Assembly: GCF_024320865.1 (NCBI RefSeq)
Contig: NZ_JANDBD010000002.1
Location: 648,653 to 712,652, forward strand
DNA: 64,000 nt
From: Mycolicibacterium arenosum
GTDB lineage: Bacteria; Actinomycetota; Actinomycetes; Mycobacteriales; Mycobacteriaceae
Reading direction: 5' to 3'
Shown here: piece by piece, positions 28,855 to 38,910 of the stretch
Position numbering within the stretch: position 1 is the stretch's first letter
Layout: each line of letters opens with the position of its first letter
The notes under the pieces: generated by a model
Told to the model about the DNA's origin: nothing
What the model saw: only the letters and a program-made list of their open reading frames with translations
Databases searched by the model: none
Position numbers and translations under genes: made by a program

Positions 28855-29172
28855 CAGGCAATTGGGCCTCATCGAGGCGGCACCACGCGTCGCCGATACT
28901 CAAAGCGTCGCACCGGCGGGCCGGCGAGCAGCAGGCGAACGATCGCGTGACGGGGCACTGACCCAAAATCGGGAGTCTGTGATTTCGGCGCGTTGAGGAG
29001 GCCTCGTGAGCGCGAAAGAGAGCGCCCACTCGGGCGGATCCAGGCCCCTCGTCTGAACCCGCCCGAGGCGGAGCCGCAAGCCGGCCCCTTCACGCCCCCG
29101 CGCAATATAAACACTGATGTCTATGAATGGCAATCCGACTTCTCACACCGACGCTTAGACTGGCGTCGCACC
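28855..29172. other. 318-bp intergenic region between P450 and TetR
   Basis: No convincing gene. A TAGACT -10 at 29156-29161 lies 11 bases before ATG 29173, giving a near-leaderless promoter. A 16-codon frame from GTG 29006 with a GAGGAGG-like site could be a leader peptide, but support is only the ribosome site. ATATAAAC near 29103 is unusually AT-rich for this genome. Confidence 0.3.
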
Positions 29173-29778
29173 ATGACCGCCACTCCCCGTCTCCGACCCG
29201 GCAGGCATCAGCTGAGCCGCGACGAAGTGCGTGCTCACCAGATCACGCGCATCTTCACGGCGCTGGAGGAGGTCATGTCGGACAAGGGCTACCTCGAGAC
29301 CAGCGTCGCCGACGTGATCAAAGCCGCGGGTGTCTCGCGGCAGACGTTCTACGAGCTGTTCTCATCGAAGCAGGACTGCTTCGTCGCCAGCTACACGCGC
29401 AGGCAGGAGTCGCTGATCACGAGGGTGCTCGACCGCCTGTCCGGGGACACCGCGATGGAGCGGTTCGCGGTCCTGCTGCGGGCCTACCTCTGGTCCATCG
29501 CCGAGTGTCCGGGGCGCTCCCGGCTGTACCTCGTCGGCGTGTACGCGGCCGGCTCGGAGGCGATCGCGCACCGACTCGAGTTGCAGCAGCAGTTCGTCGA
29601 CGGCGTCGCGGGGGTGTTCGACGCGACGACCGAGCAGGACCGGTTCAACTGTTGGACTCTGGTGGCGGCCGTCTCGACGATGGTGACCAACGCGCTGCTG
29701 GCCGATGACGCCGACGCGGTGCTCGAACTCTACGACCCGGTGCTGGCGATGACGCGGCAGTTGATGGCGCCGGCATGA
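29173..29778 (+). CDS. TetR-family regulator
   Basis: A 201-residue regulator with a clear HTH (about 20-65): HQITRIFTALEEVMSDKGYLETSVADVIKAA, then VSRQTFYELFSSKQDCF. The C-terminal helices carry no ligand signature I recognise. ATG 29173 was chosen; the frame opens earlier, but without any HTH resemblance. It converges with kdpE, with 4 bp between the stops. Targets are not evident. Confidence 0.88.
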   Translation: MTATPRLRPGRHQLSRDEVRAHQITRIFTALEEVMSDKGYLETSVADVIKAAGVSRQTFYELFSSKQDCFVASYTRRQESLITRVLDRLSGDTAMERFAVLLRAYLWSIAECPGRSRLYLVGVYAAGSEAIAHRLELQQQFVDGVAGVFDATTEQDRFNCWTLVAAVSTMVTNALLADDADAVLELYDPVLAMTRQLMAPA

Positions 29779-29782
29779 GCGG

Positions 29783-30463
29783 TCACGCCTGGAAGCGGTA
29801 GCCCATCCCGGCTTCGGTCAGCAGGTGCCTGGGGTGGCTCGGATCGTCCTCGAGCTTGCGCCGCAGCTGCGCGAGGTACACCCGCAGATAGTGAGTCTCC
29901 TTGGCGTAGGCCGGGCCCCACACCTCCTTGAGCAGTTCGTCGCGGCCGACCAGTTTGCCGCGGTTGCGCACCAGCATCTCGAGCATGCCCCACTCGGTGG
30001 GCGTCAGATGCACGTCGGCGCCGTTCCTCGTCACCTTCTTGGCGGCGAGGTCGACGGTGAAGGAGGCGGTTTCGACGACGGGCTCGTCGGTCGCCGACGC
30101 CGCCGCGCCTCGGCGCACCGCGGCCCGCAGCCGAGCCAGGAACTCGTCCATGCCAAAGGGTTTCGTGACGTAGTCGTCGGCACCGGCGTCGAGCGCCTCC
30201 ACCTTGTCGGACGAGTCGGTGCGTGCCGACAGCACGATGACCGGAGCCGTCAGCCAGCCGCGCAGGCCGGCGAGCACGTCGATCCCCGACATGTCCGGCA
30301 GCCCGAGATCCAGCACGACGACGTCGGGCTTGTGGTCAGCCGCGGCCCTCAGTGCATCGGCCCCGGTTGCTGCGGTGCTCACGTCGTAACCGCGGACCGA
30401 CAGGTTGATTCGCAGCGCGCGCAGGATCTGCGGCTCGTCGTCGATCACCAGCACCCGTGTCAT
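29783..30463 (-). CDS. kdpE: Response regulator KdpE
   Basis: A 226-residue OmpR/PhoB-type regulator. The receiver domain has the acidic pair D8-D9, phosphoacceptor Asp52 (VVVLDLGLPD) and the switch Lys in VTKPFGMDE. The C-terminal winged helix ends in RKLEDDPSHPRHLLTEAGMGYRF, a KdpE-specific ending. It activates the kdpFABC promoter on low potassium or osmotic stress. Its start overlaps the kdpD stop by 4 bp, making it the last gene of the kdp operon. Confidence 0.96.
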   Translation of the reverse strand: MTRVLVIDDEPQILRALRINLSVRGYDVSTAATGADALRAAADHKPDVVVLDLGLPDMSGIDVLAGLRGWLTAPVIVLSARTDSSDKVEALDAGADDYVTKPFGMDEFLARLRAAVRRGAAASATDEPVVETASFTVDLAAKKVTRNGADVHLTPTEWGMLEMLVRNRGKLVGRDELLKEVWGPAYAKETHYLRVYLAQLRRKLEDDPSHPRHLLTEAGMGYRFQA

Positions 30464-32979
30464 GTCGTGACCGATTCTGGTGCAGCGAGTTCCACGACGA
30501 CCGTCAATCCACCTCCGGGCGTGTCCGTCGCCGAGATGGTGCCGCCCATCGCCTCGACGAACCCCTTCGCCACCGACAGACCGAGGCCGACGCCGGACGT
30601 GTTGTCGTGGTCGCCGAGCCGCTGGAACGGTTCGAACAGCTGCTCCTCGGTCCCGCGGCGCAGACCCGGCCCCTCGTCGACCACGTTGATCAGCACCCGA
30701 TCCCCGACGCGTCCGGCGTTCACGCGCACGATGCCGTCCGGGGCGTAGCGCGCCGCGTTGTCGATGACGTTGACGAGCACCCGGTCGAGCAGCCCGGCGT
30801 CGGCCATCACGGCGGTGTCACCGACCTCGACCTTGATGCGATCGGGCCCGGTGGCGGTGTGGCGGATCCCGACGATGGCGCGGTGTACCGCTTCCTCCAG
30901 GTAGACGCGTCGCAGTTCGGGCCGGACGACTCCAGCGGTGAGCCGCGACGAGTCGAGCAGGTTCCCGACGAGGGCGGTCAGTTGGTCGACGGACTCCTCG
31001 ACCGTGGCGAGCAGTTCCGCGGTGTCCTCGGGGGAGAAGCCGACGTCGTCGGCGCGCAGGCTCGACACGGCGGCTTTGGCGGCCGCCAGCGGCGTCCGCA
31101 GGTCGTGGCTGACGGCCGACAGCAGCGACCGGCGCAGCTCGTCGGCTTTGGCGATGGCCTCGGCGTGGCCGGCCTCCTCCGTCAGCTCGCGCTGACGCAC
31201 CAACCCGGCGGCCTGTTTCGCTACGGCGCTCAGCACGCGCCGGTCGCCCGCGGCCAACCGCTTCCCGGACATCAGCATCCAGAACTCGGCCCCTCCCGTT
31301 TCCCGCGCGACCTCGACAATGGTGTCGGCGGTGTCGACGTCGACGCACGGGTTGTCACCGACACAGGCGACGACCGCCTGACCGTTCTCCGGGCTCCCGC
31401 GTACGAGGCTCACCGCCCGCTGCGAGTACGTCTCGCGGACGCGTTCCAGCAGCGTGGTCAGATCGGCGCCGCGCAGCACCGAGCCGGCGAACAGTGCCAG
31501 GAGTTCGGCCTCCTGCGACGCCCGGCGCGCTTCGCGGGCCCGCTTGGCCGCGCCGTCGACCAGTGCGGCGACCGCGACGGCGACCGCGAGCAGGACGACG
31601 ATGGTGACGGCGCTGTCGGGCTGCGAGATGGTGAACGTGTAGCGCGGTTCGACCAGGAAGTAGTTGAGCAGCAGCCCGGACAGCACAGCCGAAAGTGCAG
31701 CGGGCGCAACACCTCCGAGCAGGGCGACGACGAGCACGCCGATGAAGAAGATCGCGCTCTCACCGCCGACCCCGAGAAACCGGTCGAGCAGCAGCACGGT
31801 GACCGCACAGATCGCCGACGGTACGACGCCCGCGGCCAGCCACGACATCAGGTGCTGCTGACGCGGTGTCACCGACTCCCAGGTGAAGCCGCGCTTCGCC
31901 TCGTCGTGGGTGACCATGTGCACGTCGATCTTGCCGCTCTCCTGCACCGTCGCCGCGCCGATGCCCTCGTCGAGGATCCGGGCCCACCGCGAACGCCGCG
32001 ACGTGCCGAGCACCAACTGGGTGGCGTTGACGTCACGGGCGAAGTCGAGCAGCGCCGATGCGACGTCATCGCCGACCACCGTGTGCAGCGTCCCTCCGAG
32101 GCTCGCGGTCAGATCCCTGACCTTGCCCATCTGAGGGGCGCTGACCCCCGAAAGACCATCGCCACGGACGACGTGCACCACCATCAGTTCGGCGCTCGAC
32201 TTCGAGGCGATCCGAGATGCGCGGCGCACCAGCGTTTCCGACTCGGCGCCACCGGTCACGGCGACGACGACGCGCTCACGGGCCTCCCACGTGTCGCTGA
32301 TGTCGTGGTCGTGCCGGTACTTGGCGAGCGCGGCGTCGACCTGGTCGGCGAGCCACAGCAGGGCCAGCTCGCGTAGCGCGGTCAGGTTGCCCTGCCGGAA
32401 GTAGTTGCTCAGCGCCGCGTCGATGCGCTCCGAGGCGTACACGTTGCCGTGGGACAGCCTGCGCCGCAACGCCTCCGGGGTGATGTCGACGAGCTCGATC
32501 TGATCGGCCGCGCGGACGACGTCGTCGGGAACCTTCTCCTGCTGTTCGATCCCGGTGATCTGGGTGACGACGTCGTTGAGGCTCTCGAGATGCTGCACGT
32601 TGACGGTGGAGATGACGGTGATACCCGCCGTGAGCAGTTCCTCGACGTCCTGCCAGCGCTTCGGGTTCTTACTGCCGGGCGTGTTGGTGTGGGCGAGTTC
32701 GTCGACCAGCACCACGTCGGGGTTGCGGGCGATGACCGCGGGGACGTCGAGTTCGGCGAACGTCCCGCCGCGGTACTCGATGTACCGCGGCGGGATCAGC
32801 TCGATACCGTCGAGCAGTTCGGCGGTCCGCTTGCGTCCGTGCGTCTCGACGACGGCGGCGACGACGCCGGTGCCCCGCTCGCGACGCCGGTGCGCCTCGC
32901 CGAGCATCGCGTAGGTCTTGCCGACGCCGGGTGCCGCGCCGAGGTAGATGCGCAGCTCACCCCGCTTGGTCGTGCTCAC
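30460..32979 (-). CDS. kdpD: Sensor histidine kinase KdpD
   Basis: An 839-residue sensor. Order: KdpD domain with a Walker A GAAPGVGKTYAML (G14-L26), a universal-stress-protein domain (about 245-370), four transmembrane helices (about 395-490), a GAF-like region, the dimerisation domain with SHDLRTPLAA (His625), and an HATPase domain with NVIDNAARYAPDG and GVGLGLSVAKGFV. The K+/c-di-AMP-sensing USP domain is present. It lies 7 bp after kdpC. In M. tuberculosis kdpDE is divergent from kdpFABC, as I remember; here all are on one strand. Confidence 0.96.
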   Translation of the reverse strand: MSTTKRGELRIYLGAAPGVGKTYAMLGEAHRRRERGTGVVAAVVETHGRKRTAELLDGIELIPPRYIEYRGGTFAELDVPAVIARNPDVVLVDELAHTNTPGSKNPKRWQDVEELLTAGITVISTVNVQHLESLNDVVTQITGIEQQEKVPDDVVRAADQIELVDITPEALRRRLSHGNVYASERIDAALSNYFRQGNLTALRELALLWLADQVDAALAKYRHDHDISDTWEARERVVVAVTGGAESETLVRRASRIASKSSAELMVVHVVRGDGLSGVSAPQMGKVRDLTASLGGTLHTVVGDDVASALLDFARDVNATQLVLGTSRRSRWARILDEGIGAATVQESGKIDVHMVTHDEAKRGFTWESVTPRQQHLMSWLAAGVVPSAICAVTVLLLDRFLGVGGESAIFFIGVLVVALLGGVAPAALSAVLSGLLLNYFLVEPRYTFTISQPDSAVTIVVLLAVAVAVAALVDGAAKRAREARRASQEAELLALFAGSVLRGADLTTLLERVRETYSQRAVSLVRGSPENGQAVVACVGDNPCVDVDTADTIVEVARETGGAEFWMLMSGKRLAAGDRRVLSAVAKQAAGLVRQRELTEEAGHAEAIAKADELRRSLLSAVSHDLRTPLAAAKAAVSSLRADDVGFSPEDTAELLATVEESVDQLTALVGNLLDSSRLTAGVVRPELRRVYLEEAVHRAIVGIRHTATGPDRIKVEVGDTAVMADAGLLDRVLVNVIDNAARYAPDGIVRVNAGRVGDRVLINVVDEGPGLRRGTEEQLFEPFQRLGDHDNTSGVGLGLSVAKGFVEAMGGTISATDTPGGGLTVVVELAAPESVTT

Positions 32980-32986
32980 CTACCCA

Positions 32987-33862
32987 TCATCCACCGAGGC
33001 GGTCCAGCGCGACGTTGACCGCCAGCACGTTGACCGTCGGCTCGCCCATGAAGCCCAGAGCCCGGCCCGAGGTGTTGGCCGCGACAACCTCGCGGACCTG
33101 CTCGGGGCTCACCCCGCGTGCCTTGGCGACACGGTCGACCTGGAGATCGGCGTAGGCGGGGGAGATGTCGGGGTCCAGCCCGCTGCCGCTGGCCGTGACC
33201 GCGTCGGCGGGTACGGCCGGCTCGGCCGGGGCCGAGCCGCGCACGGGCACCAACTGGCCGGTCGAGTAGTCGGCATCGGGTTCGGCGCACTCGACCCGCA
33301 CCCCCTGGTAGGTGTCCAGGAACGGCGTGGAAGTGGTGGCGCACGGTTCGTTGACGCTGACGACCTTCGTCGGTGCGATCACCAGACCGCGGTTGTCGCG
33401 GGGGCCCAGCACCGCCAGCACCGCACCGACACCGCCGCCGGTGCAGTACGGACGAGTGCCGGCCCCCTTGTCCATGCCGTTCAGCTCCGCTGCGGCCGCG
33501 CTGCGCGAGCAGACGAGCGTCAGCAGGCTGGGCTTGTCGGGGGCGTCCACGATGCTCTCCGGTCCCAGGTTGCTCGCGCTGGTGGCCATCGGGTCGTAGC
33601 CGTCACCGGCGGCGGACGGCCGGCTCTGGAAGTACTGCGGCAGCGGGTTGCCGTCGGCGTCCGTGAACAGCTGCCCGATCAGGCTGCTGCCTACCGGCGC
33701 GCTGTTGGCACTGACGATCGACCCGTCGGCCTTCTCCTTCAGGCCCGGCAGCTGCGCCACCGCCCAGACGAGCAGCGGGTAGGCCAGCCCGGTGATCACG
33801 GTGAGGAGCAGAAGTGCGCGCAGTGCGGCCCAGTGCTGACGAATGACATTGGCGTACTTCAT
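32987..33862 (-). CDS. kdpC: Potassium-transporting ATPase subunit KdpC, enlarged
   Basis: A 291-residue KdpC; typical forms are about 190. The N-terminal transmembrane helix (about 12-38), then VGSSLIGQLFTDADG and QYFQSRPSAAGDGYDPMATSASNLGP are canonical, as is the C-terminal part SGLDPDISPAYADLQVDRVAKARG and VNVLAVNVALDRLGG. Between them lies an insertion of about 105 residues (104-212) with four cysteines (118, 140, 174, 192), presumably extracytoplasmic and able to form two disulfides. KdpC is the periplasmic-facing subunit thought to aid K+ loading. Confidence 0.93.
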   Translation of the reverse strand: MKYANVIRQHWAALRALLLLTVITGLAYPLLVWAVAQLPGLKEKADGSIVSANSAPVGSSLIGQLFTDADGNPLPQYFQSRPSAAGDGYDPMATSASNLGPESIVDAPDKPSLLTLVCSRSAAAAELNGMDKGAGTRPYCTGGGVGAVLAVLGPRDNRGLVIAPTKVVSVNEPCATTSTPFLDTYQGVRVECAEPDADYSTGQLVPVRGSAPAEPAVPADAVTASGSGLDPDISPAYADLQVDRVAKARGVSPEQVREVVAANTSGRALGFMGEPTVNVLAVNVALDRLGG

Positions 33863-33864
33863 GA

Positions 33865-36018
33865 TTAGGACATCCCTGGGAGGAACTGGACCACGAGGTC
33901 GATGAGTTTGATGCCGATGAACGGTGCGATGATGCCGCCGAGCCCGTAGACGTACAGGTTGCGGCTCAACAGCTTCGACGCGCTCGCGGGCGTGTAGCGC
34001 ACGCCGCGAAGCGACAGCGGGATGAGCGCGATGATCACGATCGCGTTGAAGATGACCGCGGACATGATGGCCGACTGAGGGCTGTGCAGCCGCATCACGT
34101 TCAACAGGTCCAGGCCGGGGTACAGCGTCACGAACAGCGCCGGGATGATCGCGAAGTACTTCGCGATGTCGTTGGCGATGGAGAACGTGGTGAGCGCCCC
34201 GCGGGTGATCAACAACTGCTTGCCGATCTCGACGATCTCGATGAGCTTCGTCGGGTCGGAGTCGAGGTCGACCATGTTGCCGGCCTCCTTGGCGGCCGAC
34301 GTACCGGTGTTCATCGCGACGCCGACGTCGGCCTGTGCGAGCGCGGGGGCGTCGTTGGTGCCGTCACCGGTCATCGCGACGAGCTTGCCGCCCTCCTGCT
34401 CGCTCCTGATGAGCGCCAGTTTGTCCTCGGGAGTGGCCTCGGCGAGGAAGTCGTCAACCCCGGCTTCGTCGGCAATCGCTTTGGCGGTCAACGGGTTATC
34501 GCCGGTGATCATCACCGTGCGGATACCCATGCGGCGCATCTCGTCGAAGCGTTCGCGCATGCCCTCCTTGACGACGTCCTTGAGGTGGATGACTCCGAGC
34601 GCACGGGCTGTTCCGTCGCGGAGCTCGCCGACGACGAGCGGGGTGCCGCCGGCCTTGGAGACGCGAGCGACCACGTCGCCGAGTTCGTTGGGGATGGTGC
34701 CGCCGTTGGCACGCACCCAGTCGGCGACCGACGCGGTGGCGCCCTTGCGGAGCTGGTGCCCACCGAGGTCGACACCGGACATCCGGGTGGCCGCGGTGAA
34801 CTCGACCCAGTGGGCGTCGGTCAGCTCGCCTGCGGCGCGCTCCCGTAGTCCGAACTCCTGCTTGGCGAACACCACGATGGAGCGGCCTTCGGGAGTCTCG
34901 TCGGCGAGGCTCGACAGCTGTGCGGCGTCGGCCAGTTCCGCTGGTGTGACTCCGGGCAGCGGGACGAACTCGCCGGCCTGCCGGTTGCCGAGTGTGATGG
35001 TGCCGGTCTTATCGAGCAGCAGTACGTTCACGTCGCCCGCGGCTTCGACGGCGCGGCCCGACATGGCCAGCACGTTGCGCTGCACCAGCCGATCCATGCC
35101 TGCGATGCCGATGGCGGACAGCAACGCACCGATCGTCGTCGGGATCAGGCAGACCAGCAGGGCCACCATGACGATGCCGCTGATGCCGTCGCCGGTGAGC
35201 GCCAACGAGTCCGGCACGCCGGGGTTGTTGGCCTTCGAGAAGATCGCCAGCGGCTGCAGCGTCGCGACGGCGAATACGAAGATGACCGTGAGTGCGGCGA
35301 GCAGGATGTTGAGCGCGATCTCGTTGGGCGTCTTCTGCCGGTTGGCACCCTCGACGAGCGCGATCATCCGGTCGACGAAGCTCTCGCCGGGCTTCTGGGT
35401 GATCCTGACGACGATGCGGTCGGACAGCACCGTGGTGCCGCCGGTCACCGCGGACCGGTCGCCGCCCGACTCGCGGATGACGGGGGCGGATTCGCCGGTG
35501 ATCGCCGACTCGTCCACCGAGGCAATGCCTTCCACGACGTCACCGTCGCCGGGTATGACCTGGCCGGCCTCCACCACGACGGTGTCGCCCTGCTGGAGCA
35601 GCGGGGCCGCGACCTCCTCCTCGGTGCCCGGTTGGTTGGGGCTCCAGCCGATGAGGCGCCGGGCGACGGTGTCGGACTTGGCCTTGCGCAGGCTGTCGGC
35701 CTGTGCCTTGCCGCGACCCTCGGCAACGGCCTCGGCCAGGTTGGCGAACAGCACGGTGAGCCACAGCCAGAACACGATCATCCAGCCGAACCAGGTCGGG
35801 TCGGCGACGGCCAACACCGTGCTCCACACCGCCCCGATCTCGACGATGAACATCACCGGGTTGCGCCACAGCGTGCGCGGATCCAGCTTGCGCAGCGCGT
35901 CGGGGATCGAAGTCCACAGCATGTGCGGATCGAGCATGCCCGCTTTCGGCCCGCCCTTCCTGGGCGCCTGCGCGGCGGAGAGTTTGGCCATGCGAGTGTG
36001 AACCGAGGTCACGGTCAT
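33865..36018 (-). CDS. kdpB: Potassium-transporting P-type ATPase subunit KdpB
   Basis: A 717-residue P-type ATPase that supplies energy for K+ uptake. The phosphorylated Asp is D336 in DKTGT; the actuator loop is GESAPV ([12 protein letters not shown]); [10 protein letters not shown] and [18 protein letters not shown] are in place. Seven transmembrane helices are expected. ATG 36016-36018 overlaps the kdpA stop (ATGA), and 2 bp separate it from kdpC. Confidence 0.97.
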   Translation of the reverse strand: MTVTSVHTRMAKLSAAQAPRKGGPKAGMLDPHMLWTSIPDALRKLDPRTLWRNPVMFIVEIGAVWSTVLAVADPTWFGWMIVFWLWLTVLFANLAEAVAEGRGKAQADSLRKAKSDTVARRLIGWSPNQPGTEEEVAAPLLQQGDTVVVEAGQVIPGDGDVVEGIASVDESAITGESAPVIRESGGDRSAVTGGTTVLSDRIVVRITQKPGESFVDRMIALVEGANRQKTPNEIALNILLAALTVIFVFAVATLQPLAIFSKANNPGVPDSLALTGDGISGIVMVALLVCLIPTTIGALLSAIGIAGMDRLVQRNVLAMSGRAVEAAGDVNVLLLDKTGTITLGNRQAGEFVPLPGVTPAELADAAQLSSLADETPEGRSIVVFAKQEFGLRERAAGELTDAHWVEFTAATRMSGVDLGGHQLRKGATASVADWVRANGGTIPNELGDVVARVSKAGGTPLVVGELRDGTARALGVIHLKDVVKEGMRERFDEMRRMGIRTVMITGDNPLTAKAIADEAGVDDFLAEATPEDKLALIRSEQEGGKLVAMTGDGTNDAPALAQADVGVAMNTGTSAAKEAGNMVDLDSDPTKLIEIVEIGKQLLITRGALTTFSIANDIAKYFAIIPALFVTLYPGLDLLNVMRLHSPQSAIMSAVIFNAIVIIALIPLSLRGVRYTPASASKLLSRNLYVYGLGGIIAPFIGIKLIDLVVQFLPGMS

Positions 36019-37697
36019 GAGGGGAGTCCTTCAGCGAGAGGTCCGAGTGCGAGCATCGGCAGGAAGGTCAGCGCGACGAGGATCAACGTCACGCCGACGA
36101 CCATGCCGATGAACTGCGGCCGGTGGGTGGGCAGGGTGCCGACGGATTCAGGCGTAGTGCCCTGGGCGGCCAGCGATCCCGCCAGTGCGAGAGCCAGGAT
36201 GATCGGCAGGAAGCGGCCGAACAGCATGGCGAGTCCGAGGGCGGTGTTGTACCAGTCGGTGTTGACCGATAGGCCCGCGAACGCCGACCCGTTGTTGTTG
36301 GCCGCCGAGGTGAACGCGTACAGCACCTCGGACAGGCCGTGCGGCCCGGTGTTGAGCATGCTGGCGCGTTGGTCGGGTAACGCCATCGCGATCGCGGTGC
36401 CGGTCAGCACGATCAAGGGAGTCACCAGGAAGTAGCTTGCGGCGAGCTTGATTTCACGCGGCGTGATCTTCTTGCCGAGGTACTCCGGGGTGCGACCGAC
36501 CATGAGGCCTGCGACGAACACCGTGATGACGGCGAGGATCAGCATGCCGACGAGACCGGAACCGACGCCGCCGGGGGCGACCTCGCCGAGTTGCATGTTG
36601 AACATCGTCATCAAGCCGCCGAGGCTGGTGTACGAGTCGTGGAACGAGTTCACCGCGCCGGTCGAGGTCAGAGTCGTCGACGCGGCGAACACCGCCGAGT
36701 TGGCGACGCCGAAGCGCTGTTCGACACCCTCCATCGACGCACCGACCGCCTCGGGCACGGTGCCCCAGTGCTGCATCTGGAAGAACATCGTCAGCGAGAT
36801 GCTCACCACCGCAATCACACTCATCACCGCGACGATCGCGTAGCCCTGCTTAGGGGACCCCACCATCCGGCCGAACGTGCGCGGCAGCGAGAACGCGATG
36901 ACGAGCAGGAGGAAGATCTCGAGCCAGTTGGTCCACGCGGTCGGGTTCTCGAACGGGTGCGCGGAGTTGGCGTTGAAGAAGCCACCGCCGTTGGTGCCGA
37001 TCTCCTTTATGGCCTCCTGGCTGGCGACGGGACCGCCGGGGATGACCTGGGTTCCGCCGGCCAGCGTGTTGACCACCTGGTCGTGCAACGCGAAGTTCTG
37101 AATCACGCCACCCGCGATGAGGATGACGGCGCCGATGATCGCCAGCGGCAGCAGGATCCGAATGGTGCCGCGCACCAGGTCGACCCAGAAGTTGCCGAGT
37201 TCGGTGCTGCGGCGACGCGAGAACCCGCGGACCAGCGCGACCGCGATAGCCATGCCGACGGCTGCGGAGACGAAGTTCTGCACCGTCAGGCCGGCCATCT
37301 GGACCAGGTGTCCCTGCGTCGACTCGCCGGAGTACGCCTGCCAGTTGGTGTTCGTGACGAAGCTGACCGCGGTGTTCCACGCCAGGCCCGCGGTCATCTC
37401 GGTCGCCGGATCGGTGAGATGCAGCGGCAGCTTGCCCTGGAGCAGCTGGAAGAAGAACAGGAAGAGGACGCTGACCGCGGAGAACGCCAACACGCTGCGG
37501 GCGTAGGCGCCCCAGCCCTGTTCGGCGTCGGGATTCGCGCCGATGCCGCGGTAGATGAGGCGCTCGGCACGGGAGTGCTTGTCGGCGTTGTACACCTTGT
37601 ACATGTAGTCGCCGAACGGGACGTGCACGAGCACGAGCGCTAAGGCCAGCGTTGCCGCAAAGATCCAGGAGGTGATGCCCGCATCGAACACAGTCAC
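36015..37697 (-). CDS. kdpA: Potassium-transporting ATPase subunit KdpA
   Basis: A 560-residue K+ channel-like subunit of the SKT superfamily with about ten transmembrane helices. Selectivity-filter-type segments include [30 protein letters not shown] and a late [13 protein letters not shown]. The GTG start (37695-37697) overlaps the kdpF stop by one base (TAGTG). The length is normal. Confidence 0.96.
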   Translation of the reverse strand: MTVFDAGITSWIFAATLALALVLVHVPFGDYMYKVYNADKHSRAERLIYRGIGANPDAEQGWGAYARSVLAFSAVSVLFLFFFQLLQGKLPLHLTDPATEMTAGLAWNTAVSFVTNTNWQAYSGESTQGHLVQMAGLTVQNFVSAAVGMAIAVALVRGFSRRRSTELGNFWVDLVRGTIRILLPLAIIGAVILIAGGVIQNFALHDQVVNTLAGGTQVIPGGPVASQEAIKEIGTNGGGFFNANSAHPFENPTAWTNWLEIFLLLVIAFSLPRTFGRMVGSPKQGYAIVAVMSVIAVVSISLTMFFQMQHWGTVPEAVGASMEGVEQRFGVANSAVFAASTTLTSTGAVNSFHDSYTSLGGLMTMFNMQLGEVAPGGVGSGLVGMLILAVITVFVAGLMVGRTPEYLGKKITPREIKLAASYFLVTPLIVLTGTAIAMALPDQRASMLNTGPHGLSEVLYAFTSAANNNGSAFAGLSVNTDWYNTALGLAMLFGRFLPIILALALAGSLAAQGTTPESVGTLPTHRPQFIGMVVGVTLILVALTFLPMLALGPLAEGLPS

Positions 37698-37786
37698 TAG
37701 AACCTCTCGGGGAACAGAAGGGCGGCGAAGGTGAACACCGCGATGAGGACGGCGAGGACGAGACCTATGACGTTCTCGGCGCTCAT
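37697..37786 (-). CDS. kdpF: KdpF small subunit
   Basis: A 29-residue single-helix membrane peptide (MSAENVIGL... ending LLFPERF), the usual KdpF size and ending (LxxPERF). It stabilises the KdpFABC complex. Its ATG overlaps the stop of an upstream 26-residue frame (ATGA) and its stop overlaps the kdpA start. It is too short for most gene finders. Confidence 0.9.
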   Translation of the reverse strand: MSAENVIGLVLAVLIAVFTFAALLFPERF

Positions 37787-37863
37787 CGCTCGAACACCTT
37801 CTGAATGACGCCGAACAGCGCGAAGATCGCGATGGTCAGCACGACGTAGACGAGAATGGACAC
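37783..37863 (-). CDS. 26-aa membrane peptide upstream of kdpF
   Basis: A GTG-started frame (37861-37863) encodes [20 protein letters not shown], then a basic KVFER end: a single hydrophobic helix. Its stop overlaps the kdpF ATG in a 4-base ATGA, the same coupling seen through the rest of the operon. I remember similar peptides upstream of actinobacterial kdp genes, but not a described role. No clear Shine-Dalgarno; the start could be leaderless. Confidence 0.6.
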   Translation of the reverse strand: MSILVYVVLTIAIFALFGVIQKVFER

Positions 37864-37901
37864 GCCGTCGAAGCTAGGCCCGCTGAACAGGCGTTTTCCC
37901 G

Positions 37902-37949
37902 GCCCTTACGGTTTCTTGACGCCCGCTGGCAGCGCCTTTACGGGTTTCT
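37902..37949. promoter_or_regulatory. Direct repeats in the kdp promoter region
   Basis: GCCCTTACGGTTTCT (37902-37916) and GCCTTTACGGGTTTCT (37934-37949) are near-identical, starting 32 bp apart, about three helical turns. On the minus strand they lie 39-86 bp upstream of the first kdp-operon start codon. This spacing and orientation would suit a KdpE dimer site, but no consensus was checked. The outer copy reaches the stop codon of the SIS gene. Confidence 0.4.
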
Positions 37950-38910
37950 AGCGCGCCTGCCACGCCCGCGCCGCGACGAGCTCGGGCACCAGCACCTCGG
38001 TCAGCAGGCGAACGTCGTCCTCGGTGTCGCCGGGGTAGCGCAGCTCGTAGCCGGCGCCCGGTACCTCACCACCGACGCCGACGACGGTGCTGCCGCGCGA
38101 GGTCGTCCACTCGGCCAGCTGGTGCTCCCACGGCGACCCGGCGAAGACGAGCAGCCGGTAGTCGGTGGTCTTCGTCAGGTAGACGTCGACGTGGCTCCAG
38201 TCCCCGGTCTCGCAGCCCACGGCGGGCCGGCGCGGACCCTCCCGCAGCATCAGCGCGCCCTGCTGCGCCGAGCAGAGCCGCTCCGCCGGCGCGGCCAGGT
38301 GGGTGCCCGACGGGCCGAGCAGCAGCTGCGAAACCTCGGGCAGCCAGTCGGATTCGGTGGCCAGCAGCTGATCCGTCGCGTCGGCGGCCGCATCGAGTGA
38401 CGCCACCAGCCCGGCCGTCGAGGCTCCGGTGAGGTGGCACTCGAGTGCGATCAGCAACGCCAGCGAGTGCTGGTAGCTGCGGCATGCCACTCCGCCGACC
38501 TCCGGCTCGGCGTGCAGTGGCACCACTCCGCCGCACCGTTCGGTGATGGCCGAGTCCTTCGTGTTGGTCAGCGCCACGGTCGGCACCGACGCCGGCAACC
38601 GGACCAACGCGTCGAGCGTCTCCACCGAGCCGCCGCTCGCCGACGTCGCCACCACCAGTGCTGCTTCACCCCACGCCGGAAGTCGTTGCGAGGAAGCCAG
38701 TTCCGACACGGCGACGACACCGCGGGAGCGCATCCGGGCAGCCGCCACCGCGCCCGCGTATGCCGAGGATCCCATGCCGAGCAGCACGACCCGTGCGGTA
38801 TCGGCGGGCACCACGGCGGCCCAGGGGTTCTCGCTCGCCAGCGTCTCGGCGAGCGCCCGCAGCACCTCCGGCTTGCGGAACAGGTCGGTGACGAAACCGT
38901 CGGGCTTCAC
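37948..38910 (-). CDS. SIS-domain sugar isomerase-like protein
   Basis: A 320-residue protein resembling the isomerase half of GlmS. Two SIS domains are visible: one from about 30 with VVLLGMGSSAYAGAVAA and TSASGGSVETLDALV, a second from about 190. No glutaminase domain. Possible roles: aminosugar-6-phosphate isomerase/deaminase or fructosamine-phosphate deglycase. Its start overlaps the glucosamine-kinase-like gene by 4 bp, so a shared aminosugar pathway is inferred. Confidence 0.8.
   Translation of the reverse strand: MKPDGFVTDLFRKPEVLRALAETLASENPWAAVVPADTARVVLLGMGSSAYAGAVAAARMRSRGVVAVSELASSQRLPAWGEAALVVATSASGGSVETLDALVRLPASVPTVALTNTKDSAITERCGGVVPLHAEPEVGGVACRSYQHSLALLIALECHLTGASTAGLVASLDAAADATDQLLATESDWLPEVSQLLLGPSGTHLAAPAERLCSAQQGALMLREGPRRPAVGCETGDWSHVDVYLTKTTDYRLLVFAGSPWEHQLAEWTTSRGSTVVGVGGEVPGAGYELRYPGDTEDDVRLLTEVLVPELVAARAWQAR

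Noticed and set aside
27418..28872. Upstream extension of the TetR frame (would make 704 residues)
   Set aside because: The extension is antisense to the P450; the ideal ribosome site before GTG 27417 and the HTH location fix the start.
29006..29056. 16-codon leader peptide with GAGGAGG site
   Set aside because: Only a ribosome site supports it; there is no regulatory codon run, and the following gene has its own promoter.
37787..37947. c-di-AMP (ydaO-type) riboswitch before kdp
   Set aside because: The leader between the SIS stop and the first kdp-operon start is under 90 bp and shows no conserved riboswitch stems.
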